From positions 1 to 59,473 of the forward strand of contig JANYDF010000160.1 of the NCBI GenBank assembly GCA_025359905.1: 59,473 nucleotides of DNA. Direction: 5' to 3'. This stretch comes from Rhodospirillales bacterium (GTDB taxonomy: Bacteria > Pseudomonadota > Alphaproteobacteria > Acetobacterales > Acetobacteraceae). The notes beneath the pieces are model-generated. The model did no database searches. It saw nothing but the letters and a program-made list of their open reading frames with translations, and was not told where the DNA came from. Position numbers and translations under genes: made by a program. This document shows positions 44,354 to 52,744 of this stretch, piece by piece; the stretch's first letter is position 1; every line of letters starts with the position of its first letter.

Positions 44354-44842
44354 ATGGAAAGCCGCATCGAGCGCCTGTGCATCGAACGGGGCCTAAAGAT
44401 GACCGGCCAGCGCCGCGTCATTGCCCGCGTGCTGTCCGACTCCGGTGACCATCCCGACGTCGAGGAATTGTACCGCCGCGCCTCGGCTACCGATAACCGC
44501 ATTTCGATCGCCACCGTCTACCGCACCGTCCGGCTGCTCGAAGAACAGGGCATTCTGGAGCGGCGCGATTTCGGCGGCGGGCGGGCACGCTACGAGCCGA
44601 GCGGCCACGGCCACCACCATCATCTGATTGACATCGAAACCGGCCACGTCATCGAGTTCGAGGACGCCGAGCACGAGCGGGTGTTGCAGCGCATCGCTGC
44701 TGCCCTGGGTTTCGATCTGGTCTCGCACCGGCTGGAATTGTTCGGCCGGCGGCGCGACGCCAAACAACCGCCGCAGACGGCCGCCCGGACAGCAGGCACT
44801 GCCGAGACCGTCCGCGATGAGCATTCCGGAGTGCCACGATGA
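44354..44842 (+). CDS. fur: Ferric uptake regulator family protein
   Basis: The protein has 162 residues: winged helix ('GLKMTGQRRVIARVLSDSGDHPDVEELYRRA', residues ~10-40; 'ISIATVYRTVRLLEEQGILERRDF') and dimerisation domain with the regulatory metal cluster 'SGHGHHHHLIDIETGHVIEF'. The C-terminal CxxC structural zinc pairs of E. coli Fur are missing, as in many alphaproteobacterial Fur/Mur proteins, so iron or manganese may be the sensed metal. ATG 44354 follows GGGAGA; upstream in-frame codons exist without a site. It overlaps the olsB-like gene by ATGA. Confidence 0.9.
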   Translation: MESRIERLCIERGLKMTGQRRVIARVLSDSGDHPDVEELYRRASATDNRISIATVYRTVRLLEEQGILERRDFGGGRARYEPSGHGHHHHLIDIETGHVIEFEDAEHERVLQRIAAALGFDLVSHRLELFGRRRDAKQPPQTAARTAGTAETVRDEHSGVPR

Positions 44843-45711
44843 GTGAGAACACGGCCACAGCCGCCTCGCATTTTGGCGACGCGGCACCCACGGCTGAGCA
44901 GACCGCCGCCGGCTTCGGTGAGTTGCGCGGCGGCAATCTTGGCGTGCGCATCGCCACGACCGATGCCGAACTCGATGCGGCGCAGGCGTTGCGCTACAAC
45001 GTGTTCTACAACGAAATGGGCGCGCAGCCGAGCGACATCGCCCGGCTGACCCATCGCGATTCGGACCAGTACGACGCGGTTGCGGATCATTTGCTGGTGA
45101 TCGACCATGCCATCGGGCCGGGGCCGGAAGGTGTGGTGGCCTGTTACCGGTTGATCCGCCAGCAAGCGGCGGCCAAGGTCGGCGGGTTCTATTCGGCGGA
45201 CGAATACGACATCACGCCGATGCTGAACTTCCCCGGTCAGGTGCTGGAACTCGGCCGGTCGTGCGTGCACCAGAACTATCGCGGCCGCACCGCCATGCAG
45301 TTGCTGTGGCGCGGCATCGCCGCTTACGTGTTCCTGCACCGCATCGACCTGATGTTCGGTTGCGCCAGCCTGCCCGGCACCGACCCGGACGCGGTGGCCA
45401 CCGATCTGACCTATCTGTACCATAATCATCTCGCCCCCGCGAACATCCGCCCGCGCGCGCTGCCGCACCGCTTCGTGGACATGCAACGGCTCGACCCGGC
45501 CAGCATCGACCCGCGCCGCGCACTGGCGACGCTGCCGCCGCTGATCAAGGGCTACCTGCGGCTCGGCGGCTTCGTCGGCGATGGCGCGGTGATCGACCCG
45601 CAGTTCAACACCACGGACGTGGCGGTGGTGGTGAAAACCGATCTGGTGACTGAAAAATATTATCGCCACTACGAGCGCGAGCAACGCGGCGCTGCGGATG
45701 CCGCCGAATGA
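44839..45711 (+). CDS. olsB: Ornithine N-acyltransferase (OlsB-like GNAT)
   Basis: The 290-residue protein matches OlsB: 'VRIATTDAELDAAQALRYNVFYNEMG', shown here as the region at residues ~36-60, then 'VLELGRSCVHQNYRGRTAMQLLWRG' (near 135-158) and 'YLYHNHLAPANIRPRALP'. OlsB adds a 3-hydroxyacyl chain to ornithine, the first step of ornithine-lipid synthesis. Co-translation with fur (ATGA overlap) and a hydroxyacid dehydrogenase (second ATGA overlap) is clear. The probable second enzyme, an OlsA-like acyltransferase, lies about 8 kb upstream at 35801. Confidence 0.88.
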   Translation: MSENTATAASHFGDAAPTAEQTAAGFGELRGGNLGVRIATTDAELDAAQALRYNVFYNEMGAQPSDIARLTHRDSDQYDAVADHLLVIDHAIGPGPEGVVACYRLIRQQAAAKVGGFYSADEYDITPMLNFPGQVLELGRSCVHQNYRGRTAMQLLWRGIAAYVFLHRIDLMFGCASLPGTDPDAVATDLTYLYHNHLAPANIRPRALPHRFVDMQRLDPASIDPRRALATLPPLIKGYLRLGGFVGDGAVIDPQFNTTDVAVVVKTDLVTEKYYRHYEREQRGAADAAE

Positions 45712-46676
45712 GCGCCAACAAGTTCAACGTCATCATGACCTCGCCGCAGTTGGCGGCGGACGCGGTGGCCGTGTTGGAAGCCGCTGGGTGCACGCTGCAC
45801 TACACGCAGCCATATCCCAAGTCCGCCGTGCTGAGCGAACTCGCAGCCCGCGTGCAGGCCGACGCCATCCTGGCCCGGCAAGGTCAGATCGACGAAGCCG
45901 CCATGGCCGCCTCGCCCCGGCTGCAAATCGTCGCCCGGCACGGCGTCGGCGTCGATGAGGTCGATCTGGCGGCGGCGGCCAAGCTCGGCGTCATGGTCAC
46001 CCGCGCGCCCGGCTCCAATTCGCTGGCGGTGGCCGAGCACGCACTGGCGATGATGCTGGCGCTGATCAAGGACTTGCAACCGTTCACCGCGCTGGCGGCG
46101 GCCGGCGGCTGGCGCGGCGCGACGGGGCAGTGCCGCGATGTCAATGGGATGCGGCTCGGGCTGGTCGGTTGCGGCGCGATTGGCGTGCAGGTGGCGCGCC
46201 TGGCGGGCGCGTTCGGTATGAGCGTCGCGGCGTTCGACCCGGCGCTGCCCCAGGGCGGGTTGTCCGGTATCGTCAAAGTCGCCTCGGTGCTGGAGCTCGC
46301 ATCGCGCAGCGATATTCTGTCGGCGCATTGCCCGCTGACCGCGCAAACCCGAGGCATTGTCGGCGCCGAGGCCATCGCCGCGCTGCCGCGCGGCAGCTTC
46401 GTGGTTAACACCGCGCGCGGCGGCATCGTCGATGAGGCGGCGCTGCTCGGCGCGCTGAATTCCGGCCACCTCGCGGGCGCGGGCCTGGATGTGTTCGACG
46501 GCGAGCCACCCTCGGCCGATCACCCGTTGCGCGCGCATCCGCGCCTGCTGGTCACGCCGCATGTGGCCGGGGTAACGCCGGGATCGCTGATCCGCATGGG
46601 CGTGATGGCGGCCGAGTGCATCGCCGCCAAGCTGACCGGGGCCACCGTGCCGCCGGAGCGGATTGTCGCCGCCTAA
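45708..46676 (+). CDS. D-isomer 2-hydroxyacid dehydrogenase (phosphoglycerate dehydrogenase-like)
   Basis: The 322-residue protein has the family order: catalytic domain 'IVARHGVGVDEVDLAAAAKLG', NAD-binding 'LGLVGCGAIGVQVARLAGAFGM', 'VVNTARGGIVDEAALLGAL' with the catalytic Arg, and 'VTPHVAGVTPGSL' with the catalytic His. It oxidises or reduces a 2-hydroxy acid with NAD(H). No ACT domain is present, so it is not a regulated SerA of the long type. ATG 45708 overlaps the OlsB-like stop. Substrate is not defined. Confidence 0.9.
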   Translation: MSANKFNVIMTSPQLAADAVAVLEAAGCTLHYTQPYPKSAVLSELAARVQADAILARQGQIDEAAMAASPRLQIVARHGVGVDEVDLAAAAKLGVMVTRAPGSNSLAVAEHALAMMLALIKDLQPFTALAAAGGWRGATGQCRDVNGMRLGLVGCGAIGVQVARLAGAFGMSVAAFDPALPQGGLSGIVKVASVLELASRSDILSAHCPLTAQTRGIVGAEAIAALPRGSFVVNTARGGIVDEAALLGALNSGHLAGAGLDVFDGEPPSADHPLRAHPRLLVTPHVAGVTPGSLIRMGVMAAECIAAKLTGATVPPERIVAA

Positions 46677-46733
46677 CCCAGTGTTAACGCAGCCATGCTT
46701 GCGCCGCCGCGCCGCGCCGTGTAGCCGCGCGGC

Positions 46734-48260
46734 GTGTTGACCCGTTCGTATGCAAGACTGACCGCCCTGCACGGCTGGCGCGCCAACGCCGCCGCCGCGT
46801 TTTTCGGCCTGCTGTCGGCGCTGGCGCTGCCGCCGCTGCATGGGCTGCCGCTGCTGCTGCTGGCCATTCCCGGCCTGCTGGCGCTGCTGGACGGCACGCC
46901 TGCGTGGCGGGCGGCGCTGTGGCGCGGCTTCTGGTTTGGTTTCGCGCATCATGTGATCGGGCTGTACTGGATCACCGACGCCATTCTGGTCGAGGCGGCG
47001 CGGTTCTGGTGGCTGGTGCCGCTGGCCACCCCGGCGCTGGCGGTGGTGCTGGCGCTGTTCATCGCCGCTGCGTGCGGCGTGGCGCGGCTGGCGCGGCCCG
47101 GCTGGCGGCGCGCGCTGGCGCTGGCCGGGGCCTGGGTGCTGGCCGATCTGCTGCGCCAGTTCATCGCCACCGGGTTTCCGTGGAACCCGTTCGGCGCGGA
47201 CTGGGCGATCCCTGGCAGCATCGGCGACACAATGATCCAACCCGCCGCCGTGGTTGGCGTGCATGGCCTGACGCTAGCGACCTTGCTGCTGGCCGCCACC
47301 CCAGCGCTGGGACGGCGCGCCCTGCTGGCGGGCGGCGCGGGCTTGGCGCTATGGGCCGGGTTCGGCCTATGGCGGCTGTCCGCCCCGGCCCCGGAGCCGC
47401 CCGGCGTCACGGTGGTACTGGCGCAGGGCAACATCGCTCAGGGGCAAAAATGGAGCCGGGCCCTGGCGACCGGCATATTCGAGAAATACCTGAACCTGAC
47501 CCGCACCGGCTTGACCGGCGCGCGTAGCGCCAACCCTGGCGGCAAGTTGGCCGTGGTATGGCCCGAATCGGCCAGCCCATTCCTGCTCGACAGCGACGCC
47601 AACGCCCGCGCCGCCATCGCACAGGCAGCGGGCGGAACCACGGTGCTGGCGGGCAGCGTGCGGTTCGACGCGCAGGACCGGCCGCGCAACAGCCTGATGG
47701 CCATCGGCCCGGATGGCGTGGCGGGCGATCTCTATGACAAATGGCATTTGGTCCCGTTCGGCGAATACTCGCCGGGCTGGGTGCCGGTGGCGGTGCAACT
47801 GGTGCGCGGCGGCGGGTTCGCCGCCGGTCTGGGGCCGCAAACGCTGCATTTGGCCGGATTGCCGCCGGTGGGCGCGCTGATCTGTTACGAGGCGATTTTT
47901 CCGGCGCAGATCGTCGATGCCGCCGACCGGCCAGACTGGCTGGTCAACGTGACCAACGATGCCTGGTTCGGCAATTCCACCGGCCCGCGCCAGCACCTCG
48001 CGGCGGTCCGGCTGCGCGCGGTGGAAGAAGGGCTGCCGCTGCTGCGCGCCGCCAACACCGGTATTTCCGCGGGCTTCGACGGCTACGGCCGTGAATTGGG
48101 GCGGATCGGGCTGGAACAGGCGGGCACGCTGGCGCTGGCGCTGCCGGGCAAGTTGCCGCCGCCGCTGTTCGCACGCTTGGGCTTAGTCATTCCGGCGGCA
48201 TTGGCGATCGCCGTGCTGCTCGGTGCGTTCGCGTGGCGGCAGAAGCGTCTTAAATTGTAA
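46734..48260 (+). CDS. lnt: Apolipoprotein N-acyltransferase Lnt
   Basis: The 508-residue protein has an N-terminal membrane region of six to eight spans and a periplasmic nitrilase-type domain with the triad Glu278 ('VWPESASPF'), Lys336 ('LYDKWHLVPFGEY') and Cys384 ('ALICYEAIFP'). A last membrane span is at the C-terminus. It transfers an acyl chain from phospholipid to the N-terminal Cys of lipoproteins. The start is GTG 46734 (TTG 46737 also possible). An XRE regulator follows, as in many alphaproteobacteria. Confidence 0.96.
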   Translation: MLTRSYARLTALHGWRANAAAAFFGLLSALALPPLHGLPLLLLAIPGLLALLDGTPAWRAALWRGFWFGFAHHVIGLYWITDAILVEAARFWWLVPLATPALAVVLALFIAAACGVARLARPGWRRALALAGAWVLADLLRQFIATGFPWNPFGADWAIPGSIGDTMIQPAAVVGVHGLTLATLLLAATPALGRRALLAGGAGLALWAGFGLWRLSAPAPEPPGVTVVLAQGNIAQGQKWSRALATGIFEKYLNLTRTGLTGARSANPGGKLAVVWPESASPFLLDSDANARAAIAQAAGGTTVLAGSVRFDAQDRPRNSLMAIGPDGVAGDLYDKWHLVPFGEYSPGWVPVAVQLVRGGGFAAGLGPQTLHLAGLPPVGALICYEAIFPAQIVDAADRPDWLVNVTNDAWFGNSTGPRQHLAAVRLRAVEEGLPLLRAANTGISAGFDGYGRELGRIGLEQAGTLALALPGKLPPPLFARLGLVIPAALAIAVLLGAFAWRQKRLKL

Positions 48261-48307
48261 ACTAGCCGGGCTATCATTGATGAAATTGATGCACGATTAA
48301 GCGATCG

Positions 48308-48336
48308 TTGACGATTTGCGGTTGTGCCGTTAACTT
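48308..48336 (+). promoter_or_regulatory. Probable sigma70 promoter of the XRE regulator gene
   Basis: TTGACG (48308-48313) and TAACTT (48331-48336) are spaced by exactly 17 bases, in the intergenic region after lnt. Transcription from about 48343 would give a ~46-base leader before ATG 48389. Confidence 0.6.
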
Positions 48337-48388
48337 TTCAGCAACCGGGACGTTGCAGCGCCCCCGCCCTCCATCAATCAGGGACAGC

Positions 48389-48859
48389 ATGAGCGACGCG
48401 ACATCCGAGAAGGAAGGCCGCCCCAGCCCGATCGACATCCATGTCGGCGGCCGGATTCGGTTGCGCCGAACCTTGCTGGGCCTGTCGCAGGAGCGGCTTG
48501 GCGATCTGCTCGGGCTGACCTTCCAGCAGGTGCAGAAATACGAGCGTGGGGTTAACCGCGTTGGCGCATCGCGGCTGTTCGATTTGTCGCGTGTGCTCGA
48601 TGTGCCGATTAGCTTCTTTTTCGACGACATGCCGGAACCGCTGATGACGGTGTATGGCGGCCAGTCGGCCAACATCGCGGGCGGACGCAACCATGGCTTC
48701 GCCCAGTTGGCCGAGGGCTTCGGCGGAGCAGACGACGAAACCATCAACCGGCGCGAGACGCTCGATCTGGTGCGGGCCTATTATCGCATTACCGATGCCG
48801 GGGTGCGTAAGCGCGTGTTCGACTTGATCAAGTCGCTGGCGCCAGAGGCGGCGGGGTAG
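48389..48859 (+). CDS. XRE-family transcriptional regulator
   Basis: The protein has 156 residues: helix-turn-helix at about 20-75 ('IRLRRTLLGLSQERLGDLLG', 'TFQQVQKYERGVNRVGASRL') followed by 'LDVPISFFFDD' and a C-terminal helical region ('RRETLDLVRAYYRITDAGVRKRVFDL'). This is the widespread alphaproteobacterial type encoded after lnt. ATG 48389 follows GGGACAG; the frame is open upstream but overlaps the promoter. Targets are unknown; family members often sense nothing and act as dimeric repressors. Confidence 0.9.
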   Translation: MSDATSEKEGRPSPIDIHVGGRIRLRRTLLGLSQERLGDLLGLTFQQVQKYERGVNRVGASRLFDLSRVLDVPISFFFDDMPEPLMTVYGGQSANIAGGRNHGFAQLAEGFGGADDETINRRETLDLVRAYYRITDAGVRKRVFDLIKSLAPEAAG

Positions 48860-48884
48860 CCTGAACGTCAAGCGCAGACTTGGT

Positions 48885-49385
48885 TCAACGCTCGGCCAAT
48901 TGCGGATTGTCGAATACCGGATTGCGCCAGCGGTGCAGCGCGTCATGCAACGCCTTCGCCAGATCGCGCTTTTCATGCTCCCCCAGGCTGCGCGCCACTT
49001 CTTCGCGAGCGCTGTGCGTGCCAAGCCACAGGCCGGGCACCCGGCCAGGACGTTCCTCCAGGTGAACCGTCAGCCAAGCCGGATGCAGCACGCGCTCGGC
49101 GCGGCGGCCTTGCACGTCGGTGCGCACCACGCGCAGCGCCGCATCGGTTAGCCGCAGGGTTTCGCTGGCCCGCGCGGCACGGACGTTGATGTGCAGCAGC
49201 AGGGCGGCGAGCAGCAACTCGACCCCGGCAAAGCCACCCACCGGCCACGCGCCGATCAGCGTGAACACCGCGGCGTCGGCGGCGCAGACCACGAAGATGG
49301 CGGCCAGCAGCAACCGCAGCCCGCGCCGCGACAGGCTGCGGTGCGGCACGATCACCGCTTCGAACAGGACGGTCTCGCCAGACAT
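48885..49385 (-). CDS. DUF2244-family membrane protein
   Basis: The 166-residue protein begins 'VLFEAVIVPHRSLSRRGLRLL' and has two adjacent membrane spans (about 25-70), then a soluble part with 'GLWLGTHSAREEVARSLGEHEKRDLAKALHDAL', given here only as the region at residues ~118-150. This is the DUF2244 pattern. The gene sits divergently beside nth, an arrangement often seen in alphaproteobacteria. Function unknown. Confidence 0.85.
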   Translation of the reverse strand: MSGETVLFEAVIVPHRSLSRRGLRLLLAAIFVVCAADAAVFTLIGAWPVGGFAGVELLLAALLLHINVRAARASETLRLTDAALRVVRTDVQGRRAERVLHPAWLTVHLEERPGRVPGLWLGTHSAREEVARSLGEHEKRDLAKALHDALHRWRNPVFDNPQLAER

Positions 49386-49447
49386 CCGGTTGATGTAGCA
49401 CGCAGACGCGGCTTGCCAGGGGGCGAACCGCTGGCGACACTCACAGC

Positions 49448-50137
49448 ATGGTGAAAAGTCCCGAACCGCCGGCCCGCAAGATGACCGCAGCCCAGGTGCG
49501 CGGCTTCCTGACCACGCTGGCCGGCGCCAACCCGGAACCGCGCAGCGAGCTCGATTACCGCGACCCGTTTACCTTGTTGGTGGCGGTGGTGATGTCGGCG
49601 CAGACCACCGATGTGGCGGTCAATAAGGTCACGCCCGCGCTGTTCGCCGCCGCCCCGGCCCCGGCGGCGATGGCAGCGCTCGGCGCGGAGGGGATCGGCC
49701 AGCATATCCGCAGCATCGGGCTGTGGCAGGGCAAGGCGCGCAACGTGGCCGAATTGTCGCGCCTGCTGATCGAGCGGCATGGCGGCGTGGTGCCAGCCGA
49801 TCGCGCGGCGCTGGAGGCGCTGCCCGGTGTCGGGCGCAAGACCGCCAACGTGGTGCTGAACGTGGCGTTCGGCCAGCCAACCATGGCGGTGGACACGCAT
49901 ATCTTCCGCCTCGGCAACCGCACCGGCATCGCGCCGGGCAAGGATGTGCGCGCGGTGGAGGACCAACTGGTCGCGCGCATTCCGCCCGATATGTTACGCC
50001 ACGCGCATCACTGGCTGATCTTGCACGGACGCTATATTTGCAAGGCGCGCGCGCCGGAGTGCTGGCGCTGCCCGGCGGCCGCGTGGTGCCGGTTTCCCAG
50101 CAAAGCCGCCACCTCACCGAAGGATGCCGCCACATGA
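49448..50137 (+). CDS. nth: Endonuclease III (DNA glycosylase/AP lyase)
   Basis: The 229-residue protein carries the helix-hairpin-helix 'LPGVGRKTANVVLN' with the catalytic Lys, the catalytic Asp in 'MAVDTHIFRLGNR', and the 4Fe-4S ligands as Cys-x6-Cys-x2-Cys-x5-Cys ('CKARAPECWRCPAAAWC'). It removes oxidised pyrimidines in base-excision repair. It is divergent from the DUF2244 gene (62 bases) and its stop overlaps the pncA start. Confidence 0.96.
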   Translation: MVKSPEPPARKMTAAQVRGFLTTLAGANPEPRSELDYRDPFTLLVAVVMSAQTTDVAVNKVTPALFAAAPAPAAMAALGAEGIGQHIRSIGLWQGKARNVAELSRLLIERHGGVVPADRAALEALPGVGRKTANVVLNVAFGQPTMAVDTHIFRLGNRTGIAPGKDVRAVEDQLVARIPPDMLRHAHHWLILHGRYICKARAPECWRCPAAAWCRFPSKAATSPKDAAT

Positions 50138-50787
50138 CCCGCATCGCCATCGACCCGGCACAAGACATTCTCGGCCTGATCGACGTGCAGCCCACCTTCA
50201 TGCCGGGCGGCGAACTGGCGGTGGCGGACGGCGATGCGGTGGTGGCGCCGATCAACCGGCTGCTGGCCAGCCCGTTCCGCCACGCTTTCGCCACCCAGGA
50301 TTGGCACCCGGCGGGCCACGTCTCGTTCGCCTCCAGCCACCCCGGCCGGGCGGCGTACGAGGAGATCGGCCTGCCGTACGGCCGCCAGACACTGTGGCCG
50401 GATCACGGGCTGCAAAACAGCGCGGGGGCAGCGATCCACCCGGACATCGCGCAAGCACCGATTGCGGTGATCATCCGCAAGGGCTTCCTGCCGCAGATCG
50501 ACAGCTACTCGGCATTTTTCGAGAACGACCGGCGCACCGCCACGGGTCTGGACGGCTGGCTGCGCGGGCGCGGCTTCAGGCGGCTGTTCCTGACCGGGCT
50601 GGCGACGGATTTCTGCGTGGCGTGGTCGGCCGAGGATGCGGCAGCGCTCGGCTACGAGACCTATGTGGTCGAGGATTGCTGCCGGGGCATCGGTCTGCCA
50701 GAGCCGGGCGGCGACACCATCGCGGCCGCGCGGACGCGGCTGGCCGGATTGGGCGTGCGGTTCATCGCCAGCGCCGATCTGGCCTAA
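50134..50787 (+). CDS. pncA: Nicotinamidase PncA
   Basis: This 217-residue isochorismatase-fold enzyme has catalytic Asp in 'LIDVQPTFMPGG', metal ligands in 'ATQDWHPAGHVSF', Lys in 'VIIRKGFLPQIDSYSAF' and nucleophile Cys in 'GLATDFCVAWSAEDA'. It converts nicotinamide to nicotinate in NAD salvage. ATG 50134 overlaps the nth stop (ATGA); the frame further upstream is an nth shadow. The next gene's GTG follows its stop directly. Confidence 0.94.
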   Translation: MTRIAIDPAQDILGLIDVQPTFMPGGELAVADGDAVVAPINRLLASPFRHAFATQDWHPAGHVSFASSHPGRAAYEEIGLPYGRQTLWPDHGLQNSAGAAIHPDIAQAPIAVIIRKGFLPQIDSYSAFFENDRRTATGLDGWLRGRGFRRLFLTGLATDFCVAWSAEDAAALGYETYVVEDCCRGIGLPEPGGDTIAAARTRLAGLGVRFIASADLA

Positions 50788-51354
50788 GTGAACGGCTTTC
50801 ATTTCCTGCCCGGCGACCGCTGCGAGGTGGGCGGGCTGCGGTTTCGCTACGGCACGGCGGTGGCGGAAACCACGCCGCAGGAAGCCTTTCTGTGCAAAGA
50901 CCGCGCGTTTCTGGACGCCTACGTGGCGGTCTTACCGAAGCTGGCGCCGCGCCGGGTGCGCGCCATCACAGCCCAGGACTTCGCCGATGCGCCGCCCGAT
51001 CTGATTCTGGACGACGCATCGCATCAGTACGGCCCAACGCGGCGCAGCTTCGAGATTGCCTTTCCGCTGCTGCGCAAAGGCGGGCACTACATCATCGAAG
51101 ACTGGTCGTGGGCGCATTGGCCGGAAACCCAGGGCGGGCGGGTATGGTCCGACAACATCGCGCCGGAGGCGCCCGCGATGACCAACCTGATTTTCGAGTT
51201 GGTCATGCTGCTGCCCTCAACCGGGCTGATCGAACGTATCGATGTGCGGCAGGGGTTTGTCGTGATCGAAAAATCCCACCGCGACATTGAATCGCCGGTG
51301 TTCAGCCTGGATGCGCTGATCCGCAGCCGTGGGCGGCGGCTGAACCTGATTTAG
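50788..51354 (+). CDS. Class I methyltransferase-like protein lacking the SAM-binding motif
   Basis: The 188-residue product starts at GTG. Its C-terminal half reads like a class I SAM methyltransferase of the rhamnosyl/cephalosporin-hydroxylase type: 'PPDLILDDASHQYGPTRRSF' and 'LLRKGGHYIIEDWSWAHWPE'. Between residues ~52 and 60 the sequence passes directly from 'YVAVLPKLAPRRV' to 'RAITAQDFADAPPDL'. The beta1 strand and Gly-rich SAM loop that normally lie between these are absent. An in-frame deletion of roughly 40-50 residues is likely, so catalysis is doubtful. It follows pncA with no gap. Confidence 0.7.
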   Translation: MNGFHFLPGDRCEVGGLRFRYGTAVAETTPQEAFLCKDRAFLDAYVAVLPKLAPRRVRAITAQDFADAPPDLILDDASHQYGPTRRSFEIAFPLLRKGGHYIIEDWSWAHWPETQGGRVWSDNIAPEAPAMTNLIFELVMLLPSTGLIERIDVRQGFVVIEKSHRDIESPVFSLDALIRSRGRRLNLI

Positions 51355-51363
51355 TCCCGCCGC

Positions 51364-51440
51364 CTACCCGCGCGTGCCGCCACGCGCCACGTGCGGGATG
51401 TCGGCGCGGGCGATGCCCATGTCGGCAAGCTGGCCGCCGC
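51364..51440 (-). pseudogene. 3' remnant of a DUF1127 protein gene
   Basis: On the minus strand the last ~25 codons read 'QLADMGIARADIPHVARGG' and stop at TAG 51367. This is the hallmark C-terminus of DUF1127 small proteins ('RELADIGIARADIPRVARGG' type). The N-terminal half is absent and the reading frame further upstream is unrelated, so it is a fragment. Confidence 0.7.
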
Positions 51441-51446
51441 TACGGC

Positions 51447-51563
51447 ATGGGGGCCGGTGAAATGACGGTGTGCAAGGTGATCGAGGACGACGCCGGCATC
51501 GATCTGCGCGTGGCGGGCGATTGGCAGAAGCCGTGGGAAGTGGTGCGGGAAGCGACCAAATAG
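51447..51563 (+). pseudogene. 3' remnant of an unrecognised gene
   Basis: The plus-strand frame 'MGAGEMTVCKVIEDDAGIDL' continues to '...DWQKPWEVVREATK' and TAG 51563. It has coding-like codon use and a tail-like appearance but no identifiable family or ribosome site. It abuts the DUF1127 remnant, which lies on the opposite strand, so the join looks like a deletion scar. A short intact gene of 38 codons is the alternative. Confidence 0.4.
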
Positions 51564-51565
51564 CC

Positions 51566-51670
51566 GTCATGCCCGGACTTGATCCGGGCATCCATGGCTA
51601 CGCGAAGAATGGCAGGGCTATTCCTCTATACTTCGTGCGGCGCTGGATTGCCGGATCAAGTCCGGCAACG
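51566..51670. repeat. Dispersed two-palindrome repeat, copy B
   Basis: Left palindrome 51566-51591 (GTCATGCCCGGACTTGATCC then GGGCAT) and right palindrome 51646-51670 (GATTGCCGGATCAAGTCCGG then CAACG). The inner part shares CTTCGTGCGG with copy A and CGAAGAA with copy C. It lies just past the 3' end of the ABC ATPase gene and beside the gene debris. Confidence 0.78.
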
Positions 51671-51683
51671 GCGCGTTTCGATA

Positions 51684-52742
51684 TTACCCGCGCGGTATCA
51701 CCCGTGGCGACTCGGCATCCCAGCGCGCCAGCACGCGGCTGCCGGGTTTGAACTGCTCGGCCTGCTCGCTGGGCAAGTCGGCCCAGATGATCTGCCCGTC
51801 GGCCAGCGTCAGCCGCATCCGCGTCAATGAGCCGAAGAACGTGGTGTCGCCCACGTCGGCGGCCACGCCGTCCGGCGGCATGTGGCCGTTCAGTTGTTCC
51901 AGCCGCACGTGTTCGGGGCGCAGGAACAGATCGACTTGCTTGCCGGCCGCGTGCTGCCGCGCCGCCTCGGCGTGCAGCACGATCTGGCCGACGCGCACCT
52001 TGCCGTCCTCGGTCACACCGGGCAGCACCGCCGCAGCACCGATGAAGCGCGCCACGAAGCCGTCGGCCGGTTCGCGGTAGATCTGCGACGGCGTGGCGAC
52101 CTGCAACAGCCGCCCCTCGTTCATCACCGCCACGCGATCGGAGATCGACAGCGCTTCTTCCTGGTCGTGCGTCACCAGCACCGTGGTGACGCCGGTTTCG
52201 CGCTGAATGCGGCGGATTTCATCGCGCAACTGGGCGCGCACCTTGGCATCCAGCGCCGACAGCGGCTCATCGAGCAGCAACACTTGCGGCTGCACCGCCA
52301 AGGCGCGGGCGAGTGCCACGCGCTGCTGCTGGCCACCGGAGAGTTGGTGCGGATATTTGCCCGCGTGCGACGCCAGCCCGACCATCTCCAGCAGCCGGTC
52401 GGCGCGCTTGTGCTGCTCGGCCAGCGGCACTTTGCCGACGCGCGGGCCGAAGCGCACGTTGTCGCGCGCCGTCATGTTGGGGAACAGGCTGTACGACTGG
52501 AACACCATGCCCATGCGCCGCGCGCTGGCGGGCAGCGCCGTGACATCAGTGCCCGCCACCAGCACCCGCCCGGCATCCGGCGTCACGAAGCCGGCGATGA
52601 TCCGCAATAGCGTGGTCTTGCCGCAGCCGCTCGGCCCGAGCAGGCAGATCAACTCGCCGTCGGTCATTGCTAGATCGAGCTTCGCCAGCACGGTGCGGCC
52701 ATTGTACGACTTGCTGACGCCAGCGGCTTCGACGGTTGCCAT
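51684..52742 (-). CDS. ABC transporter ATPase (spermidine/iron/phosphonate type)
   Basis: The 352-residue protein has Walker A 'GPSGCGKTT', Q-loop 'MVFQSYSLFPNMTARDNV', signature 'QLSGGQQQRVALARAL', Walker B 'VLLLDEPLSALD' and the switch His 'VLVTHDQEEAL'. A C-terminal TOBE domain follows (about 280-345; 'FLRPEHVRL'). This architecture fits PotA/FbpC-like importers. ATG 52742 comes two bases after the permease stop. It is the last gene of a four-gene importer whose binding protein is at 54514-55641. Confidence 0.92.
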   Translation of the reverse strand: MATVEAAGVSKSYNGRTVLAKLDLAMTDGELICLLGPSGCGKTTLLRIIAGFVTPDAGRVLVAGTDVTALPASARRMGMVFQSYSLFPNMTARDNVRFGPRVGKVPLAEQHKRADRLLEMVGLASHAGKYPHQLSGGQQQRVALARALAVQPQVLLLDEPLSALDAKVRAQLRDEIRRIQRETGVTTVLVTHDQEEALSISDRVAVMNEGRLLQVATPSQIYREPADGFVARFIGAAAVLPGVTEDGKVRVGQIVLHAEAARQHAAGKQVDLFLRPEHVRLEQLNGHMPPDGVAADVGDTTFFGSLTRMRLTLADGQIIWADLPSEQAEQFKPGSRVLARWDAESPRVIPRG

Positions 52743-52744
52743 GA

